Source: Humulus lupulus
Taxonomy: Eukaryota; Streptophyta; Magnoliopsida; Rosales; Cannabaceae
Assembly: GCF_963169125.1 (NCBI RefSeq)
Contig: NC_084795.1
Coordinates: forward strand, 143,009,766-143,073,765
DNA: 64,000 nt
Reading direction: 5' to 3'
This document shows, one piece after another, positions 22,835 to 33,924 of this stretch. The notes below the pieces were generated by a model. The model saw only the letters and a program-made list of their open reading frames with translations, did no database searches and was not told where the DNA came from. The position numbers and the translations under genes are program-made. Each line of letters starts with the position of its first letter. The stretch's first letter is position 1.

Positions 22835-25774
22835 CTATTTGGTGACGTTACCACCTGATTGGGCTTGTCTGTCTTCTGTCATCTACAATCGATCTGGGGT
22901 AGCGCCCCTCGATGCTCCATTTTTTGCCTTTGTGATCGAGGCGTTATAGCACTCCCTGGCTTCCCTTTGGTTTCCCAAGACGCATCCTACCCCTGCGTCC
23001 GTGGGGAACTTCATGGTTAGGTGCCACATGGAGATGATGGCCCTCAGCTCAACCAGTATGGGCCTTCCAATAACGGCGTTATATGCTGAAGGACAATCGA
23101 CCACTACAAAAGTGGTGAGTAATGTCCTTGAGGCAGGCGCTGATCCCATTGTTACTGGGAGTTTGATCATTCCGGCTGGGGCGAGTCCTTTTCTAGAGAA
23201 GCCGTATATGGTTTGATTGTAGGGCTCCAAGTCTTTTACGGACAACTTCATGCGTTCCAGTGTTGACTTATACAGGATGTTCACTGAACTTCCTGTATCG
23301 ACCAGTACTCTTTTTACCATCATATTGGCCATCTGGATATCCACGACCAGCGGATCGGAATGTGGGAACCGGACGTGTTGGGCATCGCCCTCAGAGAAGG
23401 TTATCTCGTACTCCTCTAAGCGAGCCTTTTTCGGCGCACGGTCCTCCACAGTCATCATTTCGATGTCCTGGTCGTGACGTAGAGTTCGAGCATATCGTTC
23501 TCTGGCTTTTCCGCTATTTCCCGCGAGGTGCAGGCCTCCACAGATGGTTAAGAGTGTCCCGGCTACGGGGGCAGGCTGTAATGGTGGCGAGCGCTGGCGT
23601 GTGGACGTCTGCTCGTTGCCACCTGGAGCTTCTCGTTGGGAAGTTCCCGAGGCCCGTACGTACCTTCTCAAGTGTCCTTGTCTAATAAGGAACTCGATTT
23701 CGTCTTTTAACTGGCTGCATTCATTAGTGTCATGTCCGTAGTCGTTATGGTAACGACAGAACTTGGTGGTGTCTCTTTTTGAAATGTCTTTTCGAATGGG
23801 CCCAGGTTTCTTGTAAGGCACACTAGAGCTTGTGGCCTGGTAAACCTCTCCCCGAGACTCGATGAGGGCAGTGTAGTTAGTGAACCTAGGTTCATAACGA
23901 TTACCCTTTGCTCGTTTATTGTCGGAGGTGGAAGGCTCGTTATATGGCAGTTTCCCACCATTTTTGCCATTACCGTTGCCGATTTTATGGCCTTTGTCGT
24001 TGCCATCAGGTTTGGAACCATTGGCGGCTTTGGAAGGTTCGGCGGCCTTTTTACCCTTGTTCGAGGGTTTCCCATCATCAGCAATGGCTTCCTCGAGTTT
24101 TATGTAACGATCAGCTCGATCCAAGAACTCTTGGATCGTTCTAACTCCTTCCTTTCGGAGACTCTTCCAGAGGGGAGAGCAACGCTTTACCCCTGCCGTA
24201 ATGGCCATCATCTTGCCTTCGTCTCCTACTGTTTTTGCTCCAGCCGCCGCCCTCATAAATCGCTGGACGTAATCCTTCACTGACTCTCCGTCCTGCTGGC
24301 GGATTTCGACCAGCTGGTTTGCTTCGGTTGGGTGCACACGACCTGCGTAGAAATGTCCGTAGAACTCCCTTACGAACATTTCCCAAGAAACTATGCTTGC
24401 AGGTGGGAACTTAAAGAACCACTCCTGTGCTGCTTCAGAAAGTGTTGCAGGGAAGATCCTGCACCGAGCGTCTTCGGACACCTTTTGAATGTCCATCTAA
24501 ATCTCAAATTTATTCACATGCGAGACTGGGTCCCCATATCCATCAAAGTTCGGGAGCGTAGGCATTTTGAACTTGCTGGGAGTTTCGGCATTAGCTATCC
24601 TTTGGGCGAAAGGAGTACCTTTCCTCCTGTCGTGATCGATGTAAGAAGTCCTTCCTCCGACCAACTGCTGCACAGCCTGATTGAGTGCGTCTATCTGGGC
24701 TTGCACTGTGGCAGGAATTGTGGCGGCCTCCATGGCTGGGGGGGTGTTTTCGCCGTGCCTTTCTCGACGATCGTTGAGTACATCTCTCAGGTCCTCATCT
24801 CTTCTCCGTTGCTCGCTACCTCCGAGCCGGTTGAAGACATTATTTTGTTTGGGTTGCCCCCCAGCATCTTGTCTATTTGGTTGATCACCTTGAGGTATAT
24901 GGCTCCTGCTTTTACCTCTATTCCCGTTTCTCCCATCAGCATTGCCCTTGCCTGAGTCATCCTCATTGTACCCATGGCCATCTCTGAACCTTGACTGGCT
25001 GTGATGAGACTGACTATTCCCTCTGTGATCGTCTCTGGCAGAAACGCCCCGAGCGTTAGAGGGTGGCCTGTGCTGGTCGCGGTGTCCCCGTGCATCATTA
25101 TGCCGCGGGGGTCCACGGACCGCAGAGCCTGGTTCCGAGTCCCTCCTGTTACCAGGAGGGTGGTGACCTCTGTTCGCTTGGTTTGGTCCATCATTCTCAT
25201 GGCGCCTAGGACTACGGGGCTGACGCTCGGCCCTATTCTGCCTTTGCTGCGGGGGATTACCCCGAGCAGCCTGGGATGGTGGATCTGCCTCGGGGTCCAG
25301 TGGGACTTCGTCATGGGGCATCTGAGGCTGCTCGGGCCTTTGCGGACTTGAAGGATGGATTGGTGGGCTAGGATTGGGACCCTTCTAAGGTGGCCCATTT
25401 TCAGGTTGGTTAGGCTGCGAGGCAGGTGCAGCTTGATTTCTTGCCAACAGCAAGGCTGCTTCGAGGGCTGCCATGGCCTCAGTCTGGCGGAGGTCCACCT
25501 CTGCTTGTCTCTCGCTCAACTCCGCCCGCTGACGATCAAGCTCCTGCTACTGTCGCGCCATAACTTCTGCGGCAGTCTCTTGATTGGCCCTCAGACTAGC
25601 CAATTCTTCTTGCAACGCGCCCAGGATGCTCTTCAGCGTCGCATCGTCCATTTCCTCCTCTTCAAAATCTAGTTGCGGCTCATCTTCCGCCATGCTTGCG
25701 GGTGGAGGAGGAGGTGGTGGATTCGACGGTGCAGCGGCGGCAGTCTGGCCAGCTTTCCTTCCTGCTTTCGCCAT
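22835..25774 (-). pseudogene. Tat-2 gag and protease, interrupted only by TAG codons
   Basis: The start ATG at 25774 (MAKAGRKAGQ) lies 28 bp inside the primer site. The N-terminal half has Pro-rich, acidic and Gln/Arg-rich segments. The gag core at 24496-23900 has SEAAQEWFFKFPPASI, FVREFYGHFYAG and ESVKDYVQRF. A CRYHNDYGHDTNECSQL segment near 23740 resembles the nucleic-acid binding finger. The protease has VLVDTGSSVNIL, with the catalytic DTG at 23291-23299 and a later NAVIGRPILVEL. In-frame stops: TAG at 25547-25549, 25385-25387, 24497-24499, 22883-22885 and 22835-22837. No frameshift is needed across nearly 3 kb. Confidence 0.92.
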
Positions 25775-25801
25775 CAGTTTTCTTAACAGCAATGAATCGT
25801 C

Positions 25802-25820
25802 CTCTCAATGAAAGCACCAG
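25802..25820 (-). other. Primer binding site of Tat-2
   Basis: The minus strand reads CTGGTGCTTTCATTGAGAG, starting 2 bp inside the 5' LTR. It differs by two bases from the Tat-1 site. The tRNA is not identified. Confidence 0.7.
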
Positions 25821-25822
25821 AA

Positions 25823-26407
25823 TGTTGACCCACGATTTGGCCAACTGACACGGAGTCAAAATATGAATGATATGGACGAATGTAAAGAAAATAATGTAAT
25901 GACGAAAGTAAAGAAAACACAGTAATTTATAGTGGTTCGGCCCCAGGATCTGGTAATGACCTACGTCCACTTAGAATTATATTGATATGAAATCAGAAGT
26001 GTGATCAGAGAACTTGGGTTCAATGAGTTTCAGCACTTCACCTAAAACAATACAAGTTTACTAGGAGAAATTCTATATCTCTATGATTCAGCAGCCAAAG
26101 TCCCCTTCCCTTGAGCTATATCTTGCTATTTGTAGGCTCAAGGAGGGTTACAAAATATTGTTACAGATATTATCCCCTGAATAGTGGGATATTCAAAAGA
26201 TTGCATGAGATAAATTCGGGATTCACAAAGATCTTCCCATAAATGTTGCTTTGCCAGCGGAACTACCGACCAGACTGGTCGTGGTAAAGATAGACTTGTC
26301 CTGCTTCTGGTGTGTCTCCTGGTCGATACTCTAGCAGACGCTTCAGGTATCAGCCACGTGTCAAGAGATTATTCGCCACGTCACAACTGCTAATTTATTG
26401 GATAACA
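25823..26407 (-). repeat. 5' LTR of Tat-2, TATA box mutated
   Basis: 585 bp. The G-box CACGTG is at 26355-26360. At the TATA position the plus strand has TATTTGTA (26127-26134) where the 3' LTR has TATTTATA. The minus-strand promoter therefore reads TACAAATA, which should weaken transcription of this copy. Confidence 0.95.
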
Positions 26408-26530
26408 CTTAGCATTTTGGTAATCTTTGTAGTGTTTTCACTAAGATAAAGTCCAAGCCCAAAAGGTACTTTATTTTATGCATTAATATCGGTTGGCTAG
26501 AGAATTGAGATTGTATTTAACCAGAGGGGA
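26408..26530 (+). mobile_element. Copia A 3' end with polypurine tract
   Basis: Continues copia A after Tat-2 (duplicated CTTAG at 26408-26412). It ends in the purine-rich CCAGAGGGGA (26521-26530) directly before an LTR start TGTTATGAATGG, as expected for a PPT. Confidence 0.8.
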
Positions 26531-27375
26531 TGTTATGAATGGTTAAATATATGGCACGAAGATGTGCAAAACCATAACAATTTCACAAAAGTCAACAAGT
26601 GAGAGTTGACTTTTGATATGGGCATTTATAAATCATATTTTTGGGTCCAAAGTGTTTCTTTGGAGTATATAAGAGTACCCAAAAAGTTTGGATGCATTTG
26701 GCGATGTTTTGAGACAAATTTTGGAGTGCCAAGTCAGTGGCATCTATGATGTGTTGCCTCCTGGAGGCGACACGTCGCTCGACTATGAAAGAGTGGACGT
26801 CGCTTGGTACTAGGTGGGGCGTCGCCTGGGCTGTGTGACATGTCTGTACAGTGATGTGTTTTTTGCTCCAAAATTAAAATTAAAATGGTCCAATCTCATT
26901 GGTTGAGTCTAATGAGATTTATATGCTATTTAAAGGGTTAATTTGAGTTAATTGGAGACTAGATCAATGACCTCTCTCTTTCTCTCTAATAGAACTCTCT
27001 TTCTCTCTCTAGCTTTTAAGATTACTAGTTTTCTCAAAGATCTTCATCACGAAAGCCTAACTTGTATGAAAGATCAAGACTTGTGAATCTAAATCTTATT
27101 CCATTGGTGAAGCTTCAAGAAATTACAAGGACAAGGTTAGGAATAAGGATTTTTGGACAACAAATATTCATTTGTGTCAAGCCTTGTATCATTTGTCGTT
27201 CACATAAAATCATAGACTTATGATTTTATGTTAGAAAGTTCTTATTCAAGAAAAGTCAACTCTACACTCATTTATTTGTGTGTTAAGTACTTTTTGATTA
27301 TCTTCCATTAGAGTTAGATTATTTGTGATTATTGCTTTGATTTGTAATACAAAACGAAGTTTATTAGCCTTATCC
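26531..27375 (+). repeat. 3' LTR of copia A (right end approximate)
   Basis: Starts TGTTATGAATGG after the PPT and has a TATA box TATATAAG at 26666-26673. Around 26760-26840 it carries repeated GGCGACACGTCGC-like words. The right end is obscured by a MITE-like repeat starting near 27376. TCAACA at 27377-27382 could also be the LTR end. Confidence 0.65.
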
Positions 27376-27545
27376 CTCAACAATATGCGCACCCAAAATA
27401 TACACCCAAATATTACACACCGTGACATGTCACTGCTTTTTAGAATAGTGAGTCTCAATTTTAATAAATGTGATTGGTTGGGCTAAACTGTCACGTCACT
27501 GTGTATAATGTTTGAGTGCATATTTTAGGTGCATATATCATTACT
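27376..27545. mobile_element. MITE-like inverted-repeat element
   Basis: The left arm (ATATGCGCACCCAAAATATA, 27383 on) and the right arm (about 27487-27538, ATTTTAGGTGCATATAT) are inverted repeats of about 45-50 bp with scattered mismatches, around a centre of about 60 bp. It has no coding capacity. The target duplication is not clear because the left end meets the copia A LTR. Confidence 0.6.
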
Positions 27546-27689
27546 CATCAATAATTCCCCCTTTGTTAACTTTTTATTAAACTGAATAATACACTGAAGT
27601 TAGTAGTCCTCGTGGGTTTGACTCGTACTACTACTATACTGAAATAGTTGGTAAATTTTAAATAAATAATTGCTAAGTTTGATATGGGA

Positions 27690-27790
27690 AATGGCACACA
27701 TCACTCAAATCCACTATTTTTAAAAAATAGTGCCATGTTACTGTATGTAATATTTAGATGAAAATTTTGGGTGCATATTCATTGCTCTAA
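27690..27790. mobile_element. Partial copy of the same MITE family
   Basis: The segment from about 27730 (CATGTTACTGTATGTAATAT) to GGGTGCATATTCATTGCTC matches the right arm of the preceding element. Its left part is a short CACTATTTTT/AAAAAATAGTG hairpin and most of the left arm is missing. Confidence 0.5.
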
Positions 27791-28116
27791 GTTAAAATTA
27801 CATGTCTAGTCAAATTAGCCATATTATTACCACATCGGCCATTACATTGCCATATTAGAATTTTTTTAAGACTGCGTAATGCCACATCAGTGTGTATAGT
27901 GAAGAATTAAAGAGAATGTAACCAAAGTCCCATAAATCACTAAGGTTAAAAATTTAAGTAAAATTTTTAACATTGCGAATCAATATGGGGTAACTTCTTA
28001 ATTGGTCATAGTTTGAAGACAAAATTGTTATTTATTCTTAAATTTATTTAAAAAATAACGTTTATAACCGAGCTTCCACCCAGATAAGTTATACCATAAA
28101 TTGGCATTAACACGCT
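27791..28116. other. Noncoding AT-rich DNA
   Basis: I see no gene, repeat or motif that I can name in this stretch. Confidence 0.6.
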
Positions 28117-29960
28117 CAGGAGAGAGGAAAAGTACTTGGGAAATCCTTTCTTCTTCAATTAAAAAAGAAGATCTCATTTTGGATTCTTGAAAGAGAAGAT
28201 GCTCCGAAATTTAGAGGGATGGAAAGCAAAGTGCCTGTCCCATGCTGGCAGGACAACATTGGTGCAATAAGTACTACAAAGTTTGCCGACATTTTCCATG
28301 CCGACCTTTAAAATCCCCACTACTTTGACAGAAGAATTGGATAGTCTGGCATGAAAGTTCAGGTGGAAAGGAAGAATAGATGGTGGAAGGTACATGGCTT
28401 TAAAGGCCTGGTAGGATATATGCCAACATAAACTCTTCGGTGGACTGGGCATACGTAGATTTGAAGATGTAAACAAAGCATTGCTGGCAAATCTTGCTTG
28501 GTCAGCCTTAAAAAAAGGAAAGCAAACCTTGGGTGAAGGCCTTAATGGAAAAATATTGTAGCGTATCAAGTTTTTCGACAGTGGAAAAGCAAGACTCGGA
28601 CTTTCGCTGCTGGACAGTCATATTAGATGTGACTAAAATCTGTATTAAGGGAGCGGAGATACTGATGGGCTTAGGAAACATGGATATCTGGACAATGCCA
28701 TGGACACCTTGGTAGGAACCGCAGTAGGTGCGAGATGGTTTCAATTATGGAGTGGTACATCCCTTCACCAAAGTGGGGGATCTTTTCAAGTCGGGAACCC
28801 GTAAATGGGATGAACAACTTATTAATAAATGTTTTACCCCAAAAGTGGCAATTTCAATCCTCAAGATCAAACCTCTCCCTCAGATCATTTTCTGGAGGGG
28901 TAGCAAAAGTGAGGAATTTTCAGTAAAGAGTACTTATTGGATTCCTAAAGAAAATCCGTTTAGAGAGAAGAAGTCAATTTGGAAGAATCTTTAGAGGCAA
29001 AAGTTACACACGCGGAAGTCTTTGTTCATGTGGAAAATTGGTACAAACTGTCTCCCCACTCCTGATAAGTTAAATTATTGCCCAGGGAGAGACCCCACAT
29101 GTGCCTTGTGCAGGGACTAGGAGGAATCCTACCTTCACTTGTTCTGCACTTGTACTATTATCAAACGTTTGTGGTTTCGAAGTCGATGGGGTTTGAGAAT
29201 TGATCAGTGTCCTTGGACCAATACTGAAGAATTCATCAAACAACTTTGCAATACTCATGTTAGGGAATTGATAATATACACAACTTGTCTTTGTAAAATT
29301 GTATGGAAGTGGAGAAAAGCTATGCTTATCAAAGGAGAGATCTGTATTATTGACAGGATGATTGGAGAGAATGGAAAAATATATTTCGAATTCTTGGTTT
29401 TGCTGGTAAGGATGAGGAAAACACACATGGGGAGATACTAGACCAAAACTGTGATGTCATAGAAATACAGAATGAGGCAAAAGTGATTTATACTGATGCC
29501 TCTTATAAGGAAGGAATGGCGGGAATAGCAGCAATTTGTATAAACGAGGAAGTACCCCTATCACATATATATGTGGAGTATACGCAAGGCCTTCATCCAT
29601 TGTAGGCAAAACTGTTGGCGATTGAAAGTGCGATTACTTTGGCAATGCAGCAAGGCTGGCGAAAGGTGGTTATTCAATCTGTCTGCGTTGAATTGATCAA
29701 GGCTTTCTGGAAAAAAAATGTTGGCAATAAATTGGGGATCCTATCCCACCTTTTTACACGTACTAAGTTAGAGCACTTTGATAAAGTTGTTTTTAAATTT
29801 ATGTCTAGAGAGAACAATGTTCTGGCGCATCAGTTAGCTAACTGGGTGCGACTTAGTAAGCTTTCTTGTAAGGATTGTTAGGGGAGGTAGCCCCAATATG
29901 GTTAAAGATTTTGTTAATTAATCCTAATCATCCCTGATGTTTATTTAGAAAAAAAAAAAG
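28117..29960 (+). pseudogene. Decayed LINE (L1-type), 5'-truncated: RT C-terminus, zf-RVT, RNase H, poly(A)
   Basis: The frame begins at KYLGNPFFF, continues with EGWKAKCLSHAGRTTLV and [20 protein letters not shown], the C-terminal part of plant L1 reverse transcriptases. It is followed by a zinc-knuckle RT region (LFMWKIGTNCLPTPDKLNYC near 29020-29115), then an RNase H (IYTDASYKEGMAGIA near 29490; RENNVLAHQLANW near 29815). It ends with an A-rich tract at 29949-29960. Many stops and frame changes are present (for example TAG at 29604-29606). The 5' truncation is typical of LINE insertion. The catalytic RT box is not included. Confidence 0.85.
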
Positions 29961-32900
29961 ACTATTGTTTTTGAAAAGTTAATCGTCACACATTTGGATC
30001 ATGATCCGTTTTATTGAAAGACGGTTACATTCATATAAATTTACATTCTTTAATCCAATGTTCAGAAAAATGAATTGTTTCTTTCTAAGTTTTTGTCCTT
30101 AGCTTGTGTTTTGATGCATGCATGTCACTCTCTCTCTATATCTTTACATTTACCTATTAAATAGCTATTAAACTGTATTTTGTATTTAACAGAATTTAGT
30201 ATAGTTTAACAGAATTTGGTTTATTTTAACAGTTGGTCATTAACATTTTAACAAAATTTATAATTCAGTCAAGCGATGCAACAGTTGAGAAATATACAAC
30301 CATTGTCATAGGACACAATCATTAGCATTTGCAAACACAATAAAAATCATATTATCTATTTATGAATCATAAATTAACACAATCATAAATTTGAAATATA
30401 AGTTTTAACAATATGCTATTAAACTTGTGGAGAAGGTAAAAAAAATTTACATAAAAATAAAATTCTTTATGCTAGAAGTTTACCATTCATGTTCAACAAT
30501 TAAGAAACTAAACACTCTATTGAACTATTTTTCTTTTTTCAGGGATGTTAAGGAATACATTGTGATTTATTCTTTCAAGCTTTGAAGGAACATTTAAAAG
30601 GTCTAAAAATTTCTTATCGACAAAACATGCATACAAAACCATATACTGAATCTAATTAAAAATATTAAACGATTGAAACTCTTTTCTTGAGTATCTCTTC
30701 TTTCCTCGTAACATATTTTTCTTTCTTCTTATTTTTTGGTAATTCAAAAAACCATACAACCAAATGAAGCACTGTATTAATAATGTATACTATTCTATTA
30801 TTCTAACATTTAACATCTAAGAACAAATTTTTTTGATAAACTTCGGCAAGAATACAAACCTACACCCAGAAAATTCCATCAACCCCAAATATCGCCAACA
30901 ACCAAAAAAGAGCAAAAAAAAATCTAGATTTTTTGTTGTTCTTCACCCAGACCCCAACAGAAGAAAAAAAAAACAAAGGAAGAGATGAAAGGCTTTGCAA
31001 ACCCCAAATATGTTCAACTCAAATCCCAAATCTACTCACCCTAAACCTCAAAGTGATTTTAAGTGTGGTGATTCGCAAAATCCTAGACGGGAAGAAGAAG
31101 AAGAACGTGAGGTAGGAAGAAGGATAAGAACAAAAAGAAAAACTTCAACTCCAAATTTGTTTAAAGGATTAGATCGGCCAAGAAGAAGATGGAGGGGTTG
31201 ATGGGATGGTGGGGTTTTCTGGGTTTGGGGTTTTTGGTCTTTGCAATTTTCTAAAGATTTTGGATGCACCGACTTAGGATGAAAGGACTTAGCACTTCGA
31301 CAGAAATGGTGGAGTCGTGGAATTGGACAGTGACGATGAGATGAGTGATGCCACTTGAGTCACATCACCTCCTTCCTTATTGCTGCATGCGTCGTGAAGT
31401 CTTTGACTGGATAGAGACCCAGAGGGAGGGAGGCGAGACCGTGAGAGGAGCGAGTGGTGAGAGAGATCTGGAGAGGCCGAGTGTGTGACCGAGGAAATCA
31501 TCCCAGGCCGAGGCAGTGGGCGGCAGAGTGAGGGTGATTGAGTAGCGATGGAGAGGGTTCCAGATACTTTCTGTGAAAGACTCAAATGAGAGAGATGTGA
31601 GGGAACCCGTTTGTGTGTGAGGTGGCGTGAGAAGTAAGAGAAGAATATTAATATCTATTGAATTGAATTGATTTTCTATTTCTTTTTTAATTTAGTAGTA
31701 TTAATAAATAATTAAACATATATATATAATTTGATTTTCTATTGAATTGAATTGATTTTCTATTTCTATTTTAAATTGAAATTGAAATTTATTTTATTTT
31801 AATTTGATTAAAAATGAGATTTTTTTTAAAATTAAAATTTAAAATTTTTGGTTAATTTTAAATTATTTAAAAATATTTAATAAATTTAAAATTATTTGAG
31901 CTAATCAAGTGCAGCCATGTGGCTGCCATGTAGATAGATGGTGGGTTTGGGCTTTTGTTCCAAATATAAATATGAAAGATTTACACGTACACACATTATC
32001 TAGAAAATAATTATCAATTTATTAGATAAATTTTAATATACTGAAATGTTAGTATTATATAACATAAATAACAAATATTATTAATTTATTTTCCATTTAG
32101 TTATACCTATTATGTTTTACTTAGAATACACCATTTTTATACAAACCTATTTTATTGCCTTACTTAGATTGGTTTTATTTCTAAAAGTCACTATTTTATA
32201 GAAAAATGCTCAATTCCATAATTCAAAAAGGAAACTTTCCTTGCATAAATTAAAAATTAAATAGTTTATTTTTAATGAGAACTCCATAAACAATATTTGT
32301 ATATCTACTCCAATATTCAAAATTATTGATTTATTTGAATACTATTTTGTATCTTTTTTTTATATATTTTAATCATTTATTATTTTAGCCCCTAAAAAAT
32401 TATATCATACCAAATGGTATCAAAATATCAATTCCTTCAAAATTATTGTTATTCTACTTGCCAACTCACTTTTGGTAATAGTATACCACTACATAATTAA
32501 TAAATATGATTTTATATAGTATAATATATAATTTGGTATGTATCTTATAATACATATAACTATTTACTATCTTATCAAATAATGTGTGCAACCATGTTTT
32601 ACTACTTATTCTCAATATCATATGCGAGCTTCTTAGCATACCATCTGATACTTATATATTGGTATTATATGCAATTAGGTACTAATTGATATCCAAAATA
32701 ATTTATTGTTATTGTGTATACTATGTAATTTAAAACAGAGTGATATCATATAATTATATATAATTAACTATTAAATGGTATATTTTACAATGTGATAGCA
32801 AAAGTATCTTAGGGCAATCTAAAATGACATGATATCATATTACTATATATAATTAACTACTAAATGGTATATTTTGCTATGTGATACCAAAAAGTATTTT

Positions 32901-33171
32901 GTATGTTCTACAAGACTATAAGTATTAATCCACACTAATTATTTAGATGATTTTTTTTTCTTCTACTAATTGGTATCTAACACCCAATATCTTTGTTCAT
33001 TTTTCTACTATTTTGTATTGAATTATTTTTTTTTTTTTACTATTTCTACTAGTTGGTATTGAACACATAATATCTTTGTTCATTTTTCTACTATTTTTTA
33101 TTGAAATATTTTTTTGCATTTGACACTTTTTTTAGTTTTTAATTTTTTAATTGTTTTTACTAATTGGCAAT
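29961..33171. other. AT-rich intergenic DNA with degenerate repeats
   Basis: About 3.2 kb without a convincing gene. The part at about 30830-31630 is more GC-rich and purine-rich (AGAAGAAG runs), but its ORFs have no recognisable domain. From about 32390 a loose motif WTTGGTATC recurs. A pair of related blocks of about 80 bp lies near 32751 and 32831, and another pair near 32974 and 33053. A copy of an older element is possible; I cannot name it. Confidence 0.6.
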
Positions 33172-33924
33172 TGTACGCCCTAAATTTCCAACAGGCTATT
33201 AGCGAGCTGAGATATGGCCTAATTATATCAGCCACGTGGATCCCCCATGACCGGGGCTGCTGTCGTTGGGTCCTACCTCGTTAGCTCAGGGTATCCAAAG
33301 GTTCGCCAAGATTACTTAAGGACCAAGTCAGGACTGTGAAGGCCACAGGTCGAGGAGGCATCCAGCTCGTGGTACGATCTGGAGTTGGAAGCTATGACCT
33401 TTTATAAAGTCAACCACGCAAGGTAAACGTGCATATATCAGACATCACGGGTCCGATATATCCCTGACTTCTCGGACACGCAGCAGGAACGTGCGTATTC
33501 AGTCACCCATGACTGGGTTGGGCCGTGCGGCCCATTATCCCCCTTACCTATTGATTAGACCACACTTCATTTGTCAGGTTTTAGGAATTAATCATGAATG
33601 TCATAGAAGTGACATGATAGGTAAGAAGGTCACGGGATGACCCCCCTTACCAACTCCCAGGTGCCCTCTCCTATAAATATGGAGACCCTGGGAGTTGCAA
33701 GGGGTTGGATTCTATTGTGTAAGGAAATACCTTGTAAAGAATACCAGGCATATAGCAATAATATTGGCTGGTGGAGTAGAAGGATTTTAACTTTTGAACC
33801 ACCTAAAAACACAGTGGTGTCATCAGTCCATAAAAAGATCGTTTATCTATTTCGGTTCAGTATTAAGCACTAATCTCTTTCTCTTATTCTCTTAATTACC
33901 TATTGGCGAAGAACCGCGTCAACA
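33172..33924 (+). mobile_element. Solo LTR of the Tat-1 family (753 bp)
   Basis: Starts TGTACGCCC and ends GCGTCAACA, with a perfect 5-bp target duplication GCAAT at 33167-33171 and 33925-33929. It is homologous along its whole length to the Tat-1 5' LTR, in opposite chromosomal orientation. TATA box TATAAATA at 33672-33679. It marks a complete element removed by LTR-LTR recombination. Confidence 0.96.

Larger units (their letters stand above)
14785..26407 (-). mobile_element. Tat-2: complete Ty3/gypsy Tat-like element (11,623 bp)
   Basis: Both LTRs are 585 bp (14785-15369 and 25823-26407), bounded by TG...CA, with a perfect 5-bp duplication CTTAG on both sides. In element direction: 5' LTR on the right, primer site 25802-25820, gag-protease-RT-RNase H-integrase in one frame (25774 to 19527), then an opposite-strand spliced gene (about 15640-18849), a hairpin, PPT and 3' LTR. 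I count 10 differences between the LTRs (about 98.3 percent identity), so it is fairly young. It inserted into the 3' untranslated part of copia A. Confidence 0.97.

Noticed and set aside
23260..24283. Several plus-strand ORFs opposite Tat-2 gag-protease
   Set aside because: Shadow frames of the minus-strand protein; composition follows the complementary codons.
31000..31600. ORFs in the purine-rich part of the intergenic region (60-98 codons, both strands)
   Set aside because: Low-complexity Lys/Glu or Ser-rich translations, no domain, overlapping in several frames.
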